From positions 20,869,143 through 20,933,142 of the forward strand of contig OZ025265.1 of NCBI GenBank assembly GCA_964019135.1: a stretch of 64,000 nt of DNA, given 5' to 3'. The DNA comes from Arenicola marina (Eukaryota > Annelida > Polychaeta > Arenicolidae). Below the pieces are notes generated by a model. That model had not been told where the DNA came from. It worked only from the letters and a program-made list of their open reading frames with translations, and did not search any database. The translations under genes and the position numbers were made by a program. This document shows, one piece after another, positions 47,561-61,490 of the stretch; position 1 is the stretch's first letter, and each line of letters starts with the position of its first letter.

Positions 47561-48583
47561 AAAAGTATTTCACGCCTTGGTTACTAGAGTCCTTGCGAAA
47601 AACCGTTACAATATTGACATATATAAGCAGTGGAAGTTGATTCGCCCCACTCGATGATCAACAGCCATCACAACCAATTCAGATGCTTAATCGATGCCAC
47701 ATTGCAGCAGACGAATAGAAACTCGATGCTAAAATCGATAGTGTTTATGACAACGGCAACGCATGCAAATAGCCTTATATTTATTGCACACCATATACGT
47801 GTCAAGTTTTTATTGATCTGATATTTGAAAGTCAATACAGGTAACCAAATAGGGCGACATTGTGCCGGATGATGAAGCTACTTGTAGATTATGCGATCGA
47901 AAGGTCCTGGACCTGTATATTGGGCAAACTCAATGGGGGAGCTAACCCGTCTATGCATACATGAGTGCGAAAGTCAACATGGCATACTACAGAAGTGCTG
48001 TTTGATGACACACCCCAACGTGTTAAAACAATTTATACACCAATAAACAGATCATTTCCCATAAAAATTGTTTAACACGTTTTAGGTGGAAATCATTCAT
48101 TGGGCGCAGTGTTATGCAATGCCATTGTGAACATTAAATGCAAAGGGGATGCTTTAAAAGATTTTCTTTTAGACTACTAAAGGTTGATGCCCGCAAAGTA
48201 TGCAGCAGAGACCGTTGATGCTATAGCATTGACGCAGAAAGTATCCCTCTCTCGTGGGGTCTCGAGCCCTATCATGTCTAAATGTAACTCATAGGGAAAG
48301 GGTCGTGTGTTGCCCTATATAGTGACAGTTCAACAAAAATCGAAGCGACAGTTTTTTCTGTAATCATAAGCCGAATATTAGCTTTTTACCGCAAACGACA
48401 ATATCAAAGCACGTCATCAAACAGCGGGCATTGTCGACGTTCTCTGACGACTTAAAGGGGAACCAATTCCGGCCGTAAGAGCACTGCCAAGGAGAGAATA
48501 TAGTCTAAAGATACCATTCATAAAAGAAAACAAATATATAGCTACGAATTTACGGAGTAGAACAACAGTGTAGACTTAAAACA
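47561..48583. other. No recognised gene
   Basis: Sequence between the TATA-bearing segment and the left edge of duplication copy 2. No frame, repeat end or RNA gene could be supported. Confidence 0.5.
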
Positions 48584-51474
48584 TACTCGATATTACAAAA
48601 TTGCGTCATCAATGTTGGAACAACGTTAACACAACCAGGCTTTGAGAGGAATTATCGATATTCAAGGGTGACCAGATTTCACAAGTGTCGTACCCACAAT
48701 ATTTATGGTTAACCGATAGTGACATTACAATCGTAAGAACTTTTTACTAAACCGAAGCAAATGATAACGACCATGACAATTACCCTTTGAAACAGCAAAG
48801 CATATTACTTAGTATGCAAATGAATGTATATATTCACTGTTTGAAAAAATTAACATTACCAGAAAGTAATTGCCAGTCTTAAAGACCGCATGAGAACCAA
48901 ATTAAAATATCAGTAAGAGGAGATATGATTTATTCATTGTCTAAGATACCTGAACAAACATTTCCAAATTTAAATTGTGTGCCACAAGCCTGTAAACACT
49001 ACATTTGAGTATTCTAGAACTCATGAATATTCAAATATGATGTCATGTACTGGACGCAAGAAAAATTGGTGCCAAAGGCTGGGTCCAGAAATATGTAAAC
49101 TGGAGCAGATTACGTCCGTCCCTAGTTATTGATCTAGTTACAGACTTTGCAACTTCATCCAGTACAAGACTTCATACTGAGGCCAATGGTTCCAAGAATC
49201 CAGCAAGAATGCTTGAAATGTTGATATGTTAGTTTGTATTAATTGTCAAAATCAGAAACATAAATGCTCTGGTGTTCCCGTATATTTGAAAGCAGATCTT
49301 TTCAGAGCTATCAAGTGGCATCAATACTCTCATGGGGCATTTAAAGAGTGATCAGAATTCTCAATAATGTGGTTTCCAAAAGATAATGACAGTAGAATTA
49401 AGCTAATTGCCGTAAAAGTGATATACAATTAAAATTCAACAAGCTCTTTACTCAGAGTGCTGTCAGTATAAATTCCGTTGACGTTTAAGTGTGTGAACGA
49501 TCTGACGACACTAGCTGAAACGAATTTTCACAGTGCTGATATTAAAATCAATATGAATATTTCCAGTTAACCAAAAAGATAAGAAAGATATAGAATAGTG
49601 CTCTGCCAGGCCGTTTTGCACAGCACATGTGCGCTTGCAGGTATGACATGATACTGCTTACATTCTGTAATGATCATGTATAACTACTAGCTACCTCAGC
49701 GGCAAGGTTCTGTGACCTTCGATGAATACAAGTATAACGATCATTGTGCGTATCAATCTACTTGAATTAAAAAAAAGTGTGGCAAAATACACGCCGTTTG
49801 TTAAAACAGTACATAAGATTATTAGGTCCCCCCTCAGTTCGCAGCACACAACCCGGCGACCATTGGGCATTTTGAAGTAATATATAACTGATAGGCCTCG
49901 ATTTAATTACAACTATATTGCAAACTTGGCCTATTAAACACCTTTGATAATATCTAGATCAAGTGCGAGCTCTTTAAAATTGTATTTTCATTGACGTTTC
50001 TAATGTTTTTGTAACGCTGCATATTTATCAGACGAATAGAATATCGACCTCAAAATCGAATACTCAATGACGGTGAACAGTGAGGTGAGGTAGAAAAACA
50101 TGGGCCAATATAACAACAGCACGAGCTAACGGGGTCCTAGTGACTTCATGTGCCCGACGTCAAGCTGCAGCAGCCCGCCACTTTTTAAAACAACAAGAGA
50201 GACATAGGCTGCAAATTACTGACAGAAATTGTTCCTACATCGTCCTGATCTCCACGTCGTCTTTCACCCCCGGAGATTCAAACCGCAACCCATGGCATCA
50301 ACCATCGCCCAAACCATCGCTGGCTTATGGTATTTAATTCCCCGTGTACTTATCATTGTTAACAGGGCAAAAGGAATGATTCGCTACAACACTGTCTAGC
50401 TTCATAAACTGAGCAGGCATACTAAAGTTTTCACTTTTTTCTCGTCTTTTGCCACCGGTTCCAACTCTTCAACGACCGTATTAAGCGAGTGATGGCCAGT
50501 CCAACTCGCAAGAACTGCCAGTTGTTTCCCCCGTTGACTCGAGTGACTCGGTTATGTCCAAGCCATATATTTAGGCCGTTAAAGTAAATGGGAATGCAAC
50601 AACAACAATTCAAACCCAAGCACGTTTATTATCGTATTTTCAAGGGATTCAATATGCAATTCAATGCCACATGCAATACCATTTGCAAACTCCTCGCTTT
50701 CATACGTTTCATTTCATAAGTGCGTTTTACATTGATGATCAATTTAATGATGCAATTATAATGGTTTTATATGAGTGAGAGCATTTTTCAATATATATAT
50801 TTGGGATACAATATTCACTTTGCCCTAACGTTTTGTAAAATGAAATCCTCACTTATTTTACCATTGCATATTAGCAAATCTTTCAAGAACCATCAATCAC
50901 TTCAGTGAAAGACTTGAAGAAGAGGCATTTCTGAGGTTTACCCCTATTTATTTGTACATATGTGTTACCCCATATAAATTTCTCTGTAATATCTCGCCCA
51001 CACTTTACCTTTAAACACTTCTATAATCTAAATATATTATAATACACACATTTCCTTATAAAATTCTGGTATTTTATCGATCTCAACAAAGTTTCTGGCA
51101 TCGATACAATTGACTAACAATGAACGTTTAGTGTATACACACAGATCGTATTGCAAGATTGTATGCAATAAATAGTTTGACATATTGTTAAGCCACTTTT
51201 TTGGACCAAATTGAGGACATTAAAGATGTTTTACCTTGTAACATATAACAATACATTTATTTTGAATATAATTGATATCCACATAGAATCTATTCAGATA
51301 ATGTGTCCAAGCCGTTTTCAATATTTGAAGGGATTGAGCAGATTTCAACAAATGCTGTATGAGGAATTTTAAGAATATTACTCGAATAATGTTCTACATC
51401 AGATCACTTACATATGCATGCGATAAATATAATTGCACCCCTAGACCTATTTATTCTTTCGTATATAAATATTA

Positions 51475-52062
51475 TTACGAGTTGGTGGGCATGTTAACTA
51501 GTACAATAGCGTTACATCTGAAGGCCTCTAAAATGCCGTATTCTGACCCAAACCGCCCTGCTGCCAATGCAATCGACAATCGTTGCCATGGCGACGCTGC
51601 ATAGAACAATGAAACATGACGTCACGCACAAAAGAATTGTAGTTATAGCTTTAAATAGCCCGCTTTCATGACTAGTTGCCTAGTTGCACATGCTATGTTT
51701 CTTGGCAACATATATATGGTATAAAAAGGCGACTGGCCAACTATATGTGGAAAGGCTTGCGATTTGCGGACAGTCAGTCCCAAAATGCTTTACTTTTGTC
51801 ATTGCATGCGGAAATGAAACCAAAAAAGCAGAGACAAGTCAACGCCTTAAATTTAAATTCAACTCGTAATAATAGTAATAGCGCGAGTTTTGCTTGGCGT
51901 TAGGCATTTTATTGGCCCTTCATCAAGCTGTAGCAGCCCTTCATTTTCATTATCCGCCCTCGGCCTTGCGGCCTCGGGCCGATAATGAAAATTGGCGGGC
52001 TGCTACAGCTTGATGTCGGGCCAATAAAATTGCCTAACGCCCCGCAAACTCGCGCTATTGTC
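51475..52062. mobile_element. 588-bp insertion unique to copy 2, with ATATTA target duplication
   Basis: Copy 1 reads straight through (TATAAATATTAATCAACAAT), while copy 2 has ATATTA at 51469-51474 and again at 52063-52068 around the insert. The insert has two parts: a roughly 400-bp segment bounded by a 14-bp inverted repeat (ATTATTACGAGTTG at 51471-51484, CAACTCGTAATAAT at 51860-51873), and a 183-bp palindrome. Inside the first part are an RFX X-box-like GTTGCCATGGCGAC (51582-51595), a perfect CRE TGACGTCA (51617-51624) and TATAAAAA (51720-51727). No transposase or recognised protein; family not assigned. Confidence 0.85.
51877..52059. repeat. 183-bp long imperfect palindrome (foldback hairpin)
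   Basis: The left arm starts AATAGCGCGAGTTTTGC and the right arm, reversed, starts AATAGCGCGAGTTTGCG. The arms continue with GGCGTTAGGCA, TTTTATTGGCCC, CATCAAGCTGTAGCAGCCC and TTTTCATTATC on both sides. The turn is a GC-rich CCTCGGCCTTGCGGCCTCGG. The arms are about 80 bp each with only scattered mismatches. Confidence 0.92.
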
Positions 52063-53146
52063 ATATTAATCAACAATACGAACAGACAAAGTCAGACAAC
52101 TACCACATATTTAATCATTATGCTTATGATTAATGAAAAGCCTTGATTACGGCGGTCGGCTAATACCTCATTCCCACTTCACAAAGAATTATTTTCCATA
52201 TTCCCAGTTCATGGTGAAATGAAAATCCCAGTCCCGAGGAACGCAAATAGCCCTTGCACCCCCCCCCCCCCACCACCCCACTGCAAGCCACCCGTTACAT
52301 GGGCCTGATAAGCAAAACACCCTAAATATGGCACCTTAATAGCAGACAATGACACCATTGTATCAGGTCAACGACTTGCACCATGTGCGTTGCGTACGCT
52401 TTAGCAAGGTGGCAACACCACTTAGAGCCCCCAAGTTCAAAGTCAAGTTCAAAGTCCATGTGGGAGACATTCTGTTGCGCAGCGGCCCGCGCCTTGCTAA
52501 CCTTGTTGCATACACGGCGGGTATCTCATTATGTCGGATGGCGACACGTTTGTTTGTAAACATGCGTTGGTTGGTTTGTTCTTTTCATTTCCACCGCCTC
52601 CACGAATGTCTAGTTTGAGCTGTTACTCTATGCAAATGGTCAAAATCATCTCACAGAAGATAAAGAACGTGTTGAAAACTTGAAAATGGATGCATGACCA
52701 ATTTGAAGCCGATCACTGGCAATGTGGTGGTAGTATAGACAACAAAGCTGTCAAGTTTTGGGGCCACAGCTGTTCTGAGTGTCCAAGTACACGCATAATG
52801 CGAAGGCACCCGCTGAATAACTAAATAATTCTATTAGGGCAACTATGTGCCATACAATTTACAATAGTCGGTATCGACCTGCCTGGCTTGATCCAGGTCG
52901 AGGGATGAAGGGGGCGCAACAATCCTACTTTTGGGAAATAGCAATAGACTGTGAAGCGGAAGGCAGTGATTTTATTTTACAGGTTTATTAGCGTGCGCGC
53001 ACCCGTCGCCATTGTGAATATCTGGCTGATGCAAATGGGACATCAACGAACTGAGAAAGTATGGGTGTTTATTGCAGACACACGCACTCACCCACCCTCT
53101 TTTTTGTTTCCAAACGCACAGGAACAGCGCCCATGCATACCGACGC

Positions 53147-53240
53147 ATGTTAAAAGCGGCTCGCCGATATGATACTATACGTTCTGCACTCTTGATTACT
53201 GTGTTTGTTATACTCTGCATACTTTATGCGGACCAGGCAG
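53147..53240 (+). CDS. Possible membrane-anchor exon, open in copy 2
   Basis: Same frame as 5607-5700 (MLKAARRYDTIRSALL, then a hydrophobic run) but with CAG instead of TAG, so it stays open through the candidate donor CAG|GTATCA and, unspliced, to 53374. A longer frame starting at 53072 includes it. No downstream exon or family was recognised, so coding status is doubtful. Confidence 0.3.
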
Positions 53241-53943
53241 GTATCAAATATTGCATTTGGTGCCGTGACAAGAATACGGACATAGGATTATCGTTTGGTA
53301 TTTTCCCTCAATGCAGATGGTCGCAGATCGATCCTGCGTCAGTTCAGACTGTGGACTATTCGGCGTCTATTTGAGCCTGATGCCTCAAATACTACACATA
53401 TTGTCGTGAACGCATGCTATCTACGGGGAAATCGCAGAATCGAACTAATGTATGTTTCTTACGGACTAGCAATTTCAGTTGTGTGCATACTCACCTCAGC
53501 GGGTCTTTTTTTAAATCGGAAGCAGACCCATCTGACACCGAGGCGCGAGCCGGACTATGAAATTGTTCTTGAAAGAAACAATATCAGACACAGATGTTTG
53601 CATTGTGGCATTTAGACGTATCACACTTTAAGAGATTGGCGTCATTTTCGAAACAGGTTTAGGTGTGGGAGGGTGAGGGGGGGGGGGGGGAGGGGGGGGA
53701 GGTAATGTTAAGCCCAATCTACTTGGTTACGCCGATGCCGCGTAGTTGAGTAAGAGTCATTCATAATCAATCAATTATAATCGCCAAATGATTAGCTAAT
53801 CATGGGTCGGAAATCCCATCAAATGACCTCTCCTGATCTCCAAATTTTGCGCAGCATTCTATATATGTGCAGTTCACATTTCTTCATTTCAAACCTTGAC
53901 ACATCTTGACGCACACATTTACTTTGATAACGATGCACTAAGA

Positions 53944-56900
53944 TCAGGTATGCAAATGTGTGTCAGAGACAAAGTTGGTGTTCACGTAAAATATTTCATA
54001 GCAACATAGCGACTTTCCACCGATGGATACTGGTGTCAATTCCGCGAAGCGGCCACAACAATTATTGTTTGTATGGTATATGAACTTGCGGAATCCGACT
54101 CGCTCCAGGTCGTCGAAGCTCTGGTAGATCTCGGCGTAGTCCAGGAGTGACATGACCTCCTTGGGGCCCAGAAGACGCGGGGTGTGGACTTCAATGGCCA
54201 GCTGCTTGACCTGGTTAATGACGCCGGAGTCGATCATTTCTCTGAGGGCGGGAAACTCGGCGCCTTCCACGTCCACCTTCAAGTAGTCGATCGCCCTCTA
54301 AAGGGAGAAATAAAATATCGCAAATATGATAAGGTAAATGGCTACTATTGCTATGAGTCTTCTCTTTCAGTATATTTATATTTGTATCCCTGAGTTCCCA
54401 TTCATATTACCTATCATAGCAACACCAGGTAAACCTACTAGGTAATATATTGGCGTAATTATGATGCTAACAAGGGCTAATCTGGAACAATGAATGTGAT
54501 ACGAGAATGAGGTATAGGACTCCATATGTGATCCCACGAACTAACGATGAAACAAATCAAATTCTTGCAGTTTTTTTTGCGTTAGCTCACGTTTTGGTGC
54601 TTGAGCTGCTTGACGATCTCGCTGAGTGCAGCCATCTTCCATCCGTTCGGGTTCACCAATGAGGAGCCCCATAAGCCCAGATTGTGGAAGTACATGTTGG
54701 GCTTGTGGAGGTGGTCCTCTAGATGTATGCTGGGAGAAAAGATTGGTTTTGTAAATATATTGCAGTACCTTACTTTAGGAGACAGCAATTGACAGTTCGA
54801 TAATTGAGCATTGGGGCGCGGAGTGCTCCAACCCGACCATTTAGAAAAGTAAATAATAATGATTGGTAAGTAAAAACTTGAGGGTGGATGTGATATTTCG
54901 ATGGACAATAGCCGCCCCAACGGATCCCTCCCGCACACATGTGAAGTCGAATAATGTTATTGTGATTGATCATTGGAAATGATGCTTTGTTTACCTGGGA
55001 TCGAATGAATGTACCTCGCAGCCAAACTCCGCATTAATTGCGTCGTCAAAACTCCAGTCATTTGAAATACTGCAAGACAACGAGAGTTTTTAAGCTATAA
55101 TTTTAAAATCAGGGAAGTGTATAATAAGCGAACAATGGACCGCTGCATGCAATGCAAGTGATGCAATTCCATGTAGCAGTAAAACACATCTCATAAATTC
55201 AAGTAGTTATCTATCTTGCTAGAACTTCGTGGCACATCATCCCATTAAAAACAAAATAATTAATTGGATAGGATATCGATTTATTTCAAACAGGTACACA
55301 ATTTTGCAACTGCGTTGTAAGCAGTTCACACTGACCCGAAAGAGTAGACGAGGCAATTGTTTCTGACTGGTGCCAACGGTTCGTCTAAACACACTTCATA
55401 GCCCCCGTCACGCGCCCGACCAAACCTCTGAACCGTGGTGCACTGGTAGCTTTGCGAGGTCATTTTTCTGAGAAACAAAAATAACAACAATTATTTTGCC
55501 AGTAAAAACAAAACAAAATGTGTTGCCTGGACACAGGGGAAAGAAATAGGTGGTATATGGTAGGCAATTTATTATGAATATAGTGCAAAAAGTAAGTTTA
55601 GAAATATTGGGTGAAAAATGAAATTTAATGAAGCAGGCTGTATGATATCAATACCTGCTGTCAACTTGTGGCAAACGTTAATTAAGGCTGTAAATTATGG
55701 TAATGAAAGGTTTTGGATAGTTATACTTTCGCCAATAGTCGATTCAGGTAGCGACGACGCGTCGGAAAGGGGTAAAGGGGTCTAAATGCCTGAGCTGGAC
55801 TGACAAACCAATGAGAAACTAATATTTAATAACAATAATAAACACAACTATATACTAGTAGCCTTCATAATTAAAATACATTTCATTTCTTATAAACCTG
55901 GGCATTGTAGTCACTGAGGAGCCCGCGATCTGTGCATGTTGACGCCAGAGGAAACAATGAACAGCTCAGTTTAAACATGTGGCGCATAACGTTAAATATG
56001 ATTTATTCAAGGTTTTATGTATGTCGGCTTATGGGTGCCAATTATGGGATTTCTCGTCCACGGCATGTCAATCGTTTTATATAGCCTGGCGGAAGGTGAT
56101 ACGCAGACTATTTGATTTACCTTATCGAACTCACTCTAAATTTCTTCCAATTATGTGTAATGACCTGGCTGTTGAAGTGCAACTTCACAATAGATTTATA
56201 GTTTTCGTAAAAAGTATGCTGGTAAGTAAGAACCCTTGCACGAATTTCTGTGCACGGTTATCCTTAAAGGGAAGCAAATCCAATGGAAGTAAGAGTGTGA
56301 ATTTTATATGTGACAAATATCTTATCAGTAAGTACAATTTTAGTGCTTTATCAGCCAGCCGCTTAAGGAAGCACGTCTTAAATCATTGTGATCGTGCCAC
56401 GGAAGGAGATTTAATGTGTGTCAGTGCCATAAAAGAATTTTTGCAATTAAGGGCACAAAATACAGGTTCTGACGACAATGAAAGCATAACTGACATCATC
56501 GAGTATTTATGCACTGAGTAGCACAGACCTAAACGTTCCTCTGAATTTCTTTCTGTTCTGTTTTTGTTGTTGTTGTTTTTTTTGTTCTCTGAATTTCTAT
56601 GTTTTGCTCCTTTTTTTTGTTCTCTGTGACTGCCATCTGTACTCCGTGTACGAATAAAGATATATAAAGAAAGGAGGGCTATGAAGGTTGGTGGAAAGGT
56701 GAATATATGTCGACTCGCACACTTCGCAAATACACAAGAGCTTTAACTCGTCTGCCGCGCACAGGGCAAAGACTACTTTGTCTGAGACGTGTCCCCGAAA
56801 TAGCGGTCCCATTATATTTAATAAAGGGCCGAGAAAAGTTGGGCGCGTTCATATACATGTCCAAGTCACATGTTAAATGTATCCGATGAGCGCACTGCTT

Positions 56901-58284
56901 CCCTTAGATGTGTTATCCATTAACGTTACTGTGACTTATGTTGCCATAGATATTACGAAACCTTCAATGACTCCAATAGTTTTATATTTATTTAACTTAG
57001 TCCTGCCCTTTTTCTTTCCAAGTTTCGTCGTCTTTTGCGCGTGTATCATGTTCAAATTAACACTCCCATCTTAGTCGAGTGAACAAGCCTTTGGTTTCTG
57101 CACTTGCCGCGAGTAGCTGTCATGCAAATTAATTTGATTGAATGCAAGTTATTTTCGTGTGAGAATAAACTGATTGTTAAAACAGAAAGTTGCTCGAATC
57201 CGAAGACCCGCACTTTTGTAGTAGGGCGATTTGTGTCATGCCTCAAGCAGCTCGAAAGAATGGAATAAAGTATGTGACTAAGTATTTACTTATGCAATCA
57301 CAATATTTTACAATGACTCACCCATGGAACAGTCCTTGGGCCTCCAGCAAAGAAAGATTGGCGACTATCATGGTGATTTGTCCGTCGCCAAGGTAGCGAC
57401 CCGGGTCCTCTTGTTTGAGGCGTCGTGCGTCGGCAGCAGAAACCCGGGACGGTGGGTTGTTCAGTAGAAGGTTGACGGGGCCCATCGATGGAATCTCCAT
57501 CTTTAAAGATACGAGTGTTAATTGACTATTGCAGTAAAATCTAATGTTACTATTAGAAATGCAATGCTTAATTAAGCGATCATTACACAAAATATAAACT
57601 GCTTACAACTGATTTTAAAGTGACTTATATATACAAGGAATGTTAGTGAGAATTACGATAAATGTCAGTGGCAATCACCATCAACGCTAAAGTGAAGAAA
57701 TGTTAGGGGTCTAGTCTCCAGTGTTTCTTTTGCAAAGTGTTCAGTGTCCACCCTCGATTTTTTGAGTAAAGGTGACACTGTCGAAACTTCGAAAAACACA
57801 TGTAAAACTGTATAAGTGTCGAATTTGAAATTTTCGAAGTTGGGAATTTGGATTGCAATGTCGGGTATTTATTTAACCAGCATGCAGCCTGTCGCCTTGT
57901 TCCCAACCAGACCCACTGTATTGTCAATCTAGCGTCCAGCGTCCATTTCTCCAAAGTGTCAGTGTTCACTCGATTTTTTTAATAACGGTGTCGCTGTCGA
58001 AATTTCTGTAAAACCTTTTCTGTGTCGGGAATTTGAAGTGTTCCGGGTATCGTGGGTGTTGATGATTAGCGTTTAAAGTTAGCAATGGCGAGTGATGCTT
58101 AAATTCGTTTGATTCTAGTTTCACCAGCGTCACACTTAATTTACCGCATACCCAGACCTACCTGTCCGTTCGCTGTCACGCGTGCAGCACCACCATATAT
58201 AATGTGATTAGCCAGCCCAACCAGGAAGACTCCCATAGCAACGAGGGCGAACCCCTTGCAATATTTCACCGGCCAGACATGCAT
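53944..58284 (-). CDS. METTL24-like FkbM-family methyltransferase, copy 2 (six exons)
   Basis: Exons: 58284-58162, 57500-57322 (if the acceptor is AAAG|ATGGAG), 55467-55336, 55069-54995, 54729-54591 and 54297-53944. This gives about 333 residues with phases joining. Domains are as in copy 1: anchor, stalk ending RRLKQEDPGRYLGDGQITMI, RFGRARDGGYEAC, ISNDWSFDD, EFGCEVHSFDP, DYLKVDVEGAEF and the Cys-rich end. Four extra bases in exon 2 relative to copy 1 (CTTCTACTGAA against CACCGAA) break the frame if the copy 1 acceptor is used. So this copy either uses the downstream acceptor or is the damaged one. In exon 6, LLGPKEV replaces copy 1's LRAAKEV, both in frame. Confidence 0.7.
55961..56670 (+). 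mobile_element. 5'-truncated LINE in METTL24-like intron 2, copy 2
   Basis: Same fragment as 8393-9110: CMSAYGCQLWDFSS, AWRKVIRRLFDLPYRTHS and a tail ending EYLCTE. The open frame is kept at 180 codons in both copies with a handful of replacements, as expected for a young duplication and not for selection. Confidence 0.8.
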
Positions 58285-58566
58285 GCCACGTCTGAATCGG
58301 AACGATGGGGATTACTAAGGAAAGCATAATTTGAATATGATGGACACAAATGCGGAAGTTGGTGACCTGCTCTACATTTTACTTCACATTTTACTCAACA
58401 TTTTATTTTACTTTACATTTTACTTCACATTTTACTACATATTTTACTGCACATTTTACTTCATCTTTGACTGAAGTTACACCGAAGAGGACTTCGCCAA
58501 GAATGTCCTTCATCGAAAGAGCCATGAGAGGCTCAATGATTTGTAGGTATTATCTTCAATTTGGCG

Positions 58567-58997
58567 ACGAACCCATATCCTGCGACCGGGGCCATAACCC
58601 GCGACCGGGGCCATGGCCCGGAGCCCGGAGCCACAGCCTTGATCGGTGCCCAGTGCTATAGCCTGACGCCCAGAACCATAACCCGGAGCCATAGTCCGGC
58701 GTCAGGAGCCATAGTCCACCGCACGAACCCATAGTTCGCGACCGGGGCCATAGCCCGCGACCAGAGCAAAGGCCCGGCAACAAGAGCCATAGCCCGGTGT
58801 CCGGTGCCCAGAGCCATGACAGGCGCAAAGTGCTATATCCAGACGCCCAGAGCCATAGCCGGGAATGCTATTCCGGCGACCGGAACCATAGCCAATGCCA
58901 GGAGCCATAGTCTAGCACTCGGAACGAGAGCCGGCGACCGGGCTATAACCGATACCATAGTCCGAAGCTATAGTCCGGCGACCGAAGCCGTAGCGCT
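58567..58997. repeat. GC-rich CCATAGCCCG minisatellite, copy 2
   Basis: Counterpart of 11055-11485 with the same unit count and scattered substitutions. Array length has not changed since the duplication. Confidence 0.85.
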
Positions 58998-61221
58998 CGC
59001 GAATTCATAATTGCGTTCTCGCGTTGCGGCCCCTTCTTGTGCCAGCCGAGAATGCGAGATGGCGAGCGGCCCAAGTAAACCACCATAGTATCGTGTCATT
59101 CGGCGAAGTTATTGGAAAGTACAGAAACGGTAATTAAACTGATCTAAATAAGTTATACCAGTTCAACCTAAACAAACGAGAGACACAGTGCGTGTATCAC
59201 GACATATTGGTTCTTTCCAATGATGATGACATCAAACTTACCAATGATAAGCTTCTTGATCAATGAAACTGATACCCACAAGTTGCTTCAAGTTGCCTCC
59301 CCTTCACCGTCTTCAGACAAGCTAGGAATGAGCACCGAGAAATATTGGTGTGTTTCTGCGGTAACACGAGACAAAATAAGATGTGATGTCTGAGGTTCGG
59401 TAGGTAGTCTGGCCAATGCCAGCCAAACTCTCGTTCTCGCTCCGCACAAATCAATTGAATGAATTAGTTTTCAAGAGCGGGTAAAGGCCATATTGGTGCG
59501 TTTTCATTGGTTGCAACGAAAATATCAATGGGCGAGTCTAGTATCGCACGTAGGGCGACGGGAGGATGCCGTGGGTCAGTGACATCTACACAATGTTGCT
59601 GAACAGTCACCCCGGGATCTCATCGAGACCTTACTGGACAAGGAACATTATTCAATTAATCGGTTTAATCGCAGTGTTTATGATTGGCCATATATGTCGC
59701 CTGTGGTATTTGGAACGGTATATTGGTTCCCGCAGACTACAGATCAGCATTACCGTACGATCAGAAGGCTGCGGGCAATCGTGCAACATTACTCATTTCT
59801 GGTTATTGGAATATGAAGACGGGACGGGGGGGGGGGGGCGGGTATCTTTTCAGATCTTAGCAGCGACTGGCATCCAGAAAATCTTGGAGATTCGCGATCA
59901 GCTGTTGACAATTTTTCCAGATCCCTATCCGTACAATTCTTAGTTCAACGCGAAGACCCTTTGCCTATTTACCGCGATGCGTTATAGCAGTCTGCGAATT
60001 TCTCGCGATATATTCGAGATATCACCATTAAGACTTTTTTTTCTCGCGCCCAGCTTGAAAACGTCCTAATCTTGGAGATTCGTTATTGCTCTCTCCAATG
60101 TTTGGGCATTCGCGATTCAGAGAATTGACAGACAAATGGTGACAGAATTAACACACAAATGGGGATACTCCCACCCTTCAATTCTGCTTATATAATGACA
60201 TAACTGTAGCCGGTATTTATGTATCTCGGTATGAATTCATAATGATAAGCGGGCTCGCCCGCAGCTTCCCGTTACCTCTGGCACGTTTAAGTAAAAGAGG
60301 AATTGAAAATATATTAAGATCACTAATAATTAATGTGCTGGCTTAAACTTGACGCATCATTTTCAGTAAGCTTGAGTTAACACGTGTTAAAAGTTCAACT
60401 GAGCTGATTGCTCTTATCGGTTAGTCAAGGAAATTCAGGGGACATTCGTCATGCTCAGAAATATATGATCAATGACATTCATTATTTTCATATTTAAATA
60501 TCTTGACACCACATGTATTATATAAATAGGCTTTATTCTGAATTGAAATCATCCTGTTGATCAAATCAAAAAGAATTTGTGACATAAAATTAAAATGAAC
60601 CAATTTCGATTTTTATACTTGGTATGGAGACTTATTCTGATTGGTTAAAACTCATTCTGATTGGTTAAAACTCAGTCCGATCGCTTTCATGAGACGCACT
60701 GGAAATATCGCTTGTAATGCATCTTTCTATTTAATTGAAAGCTGGGGGTATCGAAAGTGTTATGTAATTGAAGTATTCATATGTCCCATGAACAAAAACC
60801 ACACGACACGACAACTGACAGTCTCAAGAAGGGTTTTATTAAAGTCACCCCTCTTTATACATACGTTTCCCCTGGTGGCCAATACAACAATCACACTAGC
60901 GCCACATACAAGATATACACATCAGTTCATATGAGCTGGTTCAAAGTGAATCAGCTCTTCACTATAATGCAAACATACATGAAAGTATTGAAAAGAAGTG
61001 GTTGCCGTGCTGCCCATTTCTAACCGAGTGGTTCACAACACGGTAAGAAATCCAACAGTTGCAAAAAGTTCTGTGGTTCACTCACACTGATCCCAGTGGA
61101 CAGCACGTGGGCGACTCGCTATTCGATATCATAAAAATCTCTGCTATTTCTCAACCGTGTTTCTTGGGACTAATAGATTTCTTGTTTTTCTTTGAAGTCT
61201 ACAGCGGGTGTCCAACCTAAT
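58998..61221. other. No recognised gene (copy 2 of 11486-13707)
   Basis: Same features as copy 1. The G-run near 59826-59839 is longer than its counterpart, shifting the overlapping open frame (59566-59943), which supports treating that frame as non-coding. Confidence 0.55.
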
Positions 61222-61490
61222 CTAGTAGATCGATCGAGACGCCGACTCTAAGACCCGCCCACGCTTGAATCATTTTTCCTTACTCGTGAGTATGAAATCA
61301 ACAATCACAGCTGATGGTAGGTACAAGTGAGAGTCACTCATCTCTGAAACTGACAACAAAGTAACATGCTGCTTTGTTTGTCCGACTTGTTTGTCCGACA
61401 TAACGCACGTGGAAGATATTTTTTGCCACGTGATTGGATAAAAGCATAAGTGACGTCAGGGAATGATTGACAGCCTGGATCGGTCTATTG
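61222..61490. mobile_element. MITE, copy 2 of 13708-13977
   Basis: Ends in GGATCGGTCTATTG and carries the same interior blocks as the element at 583-851. It differs from copy 1 by a one-base change in a T-run and isolated substitutions. Confidence 0.7.

Noticed and set aside
51676-51903. 75-codon open frame inside the 588-bp insertion
   Set aside because: It starts upstream of the TATA-like box, runs into the hairpin arm and matches nothing recognisable.
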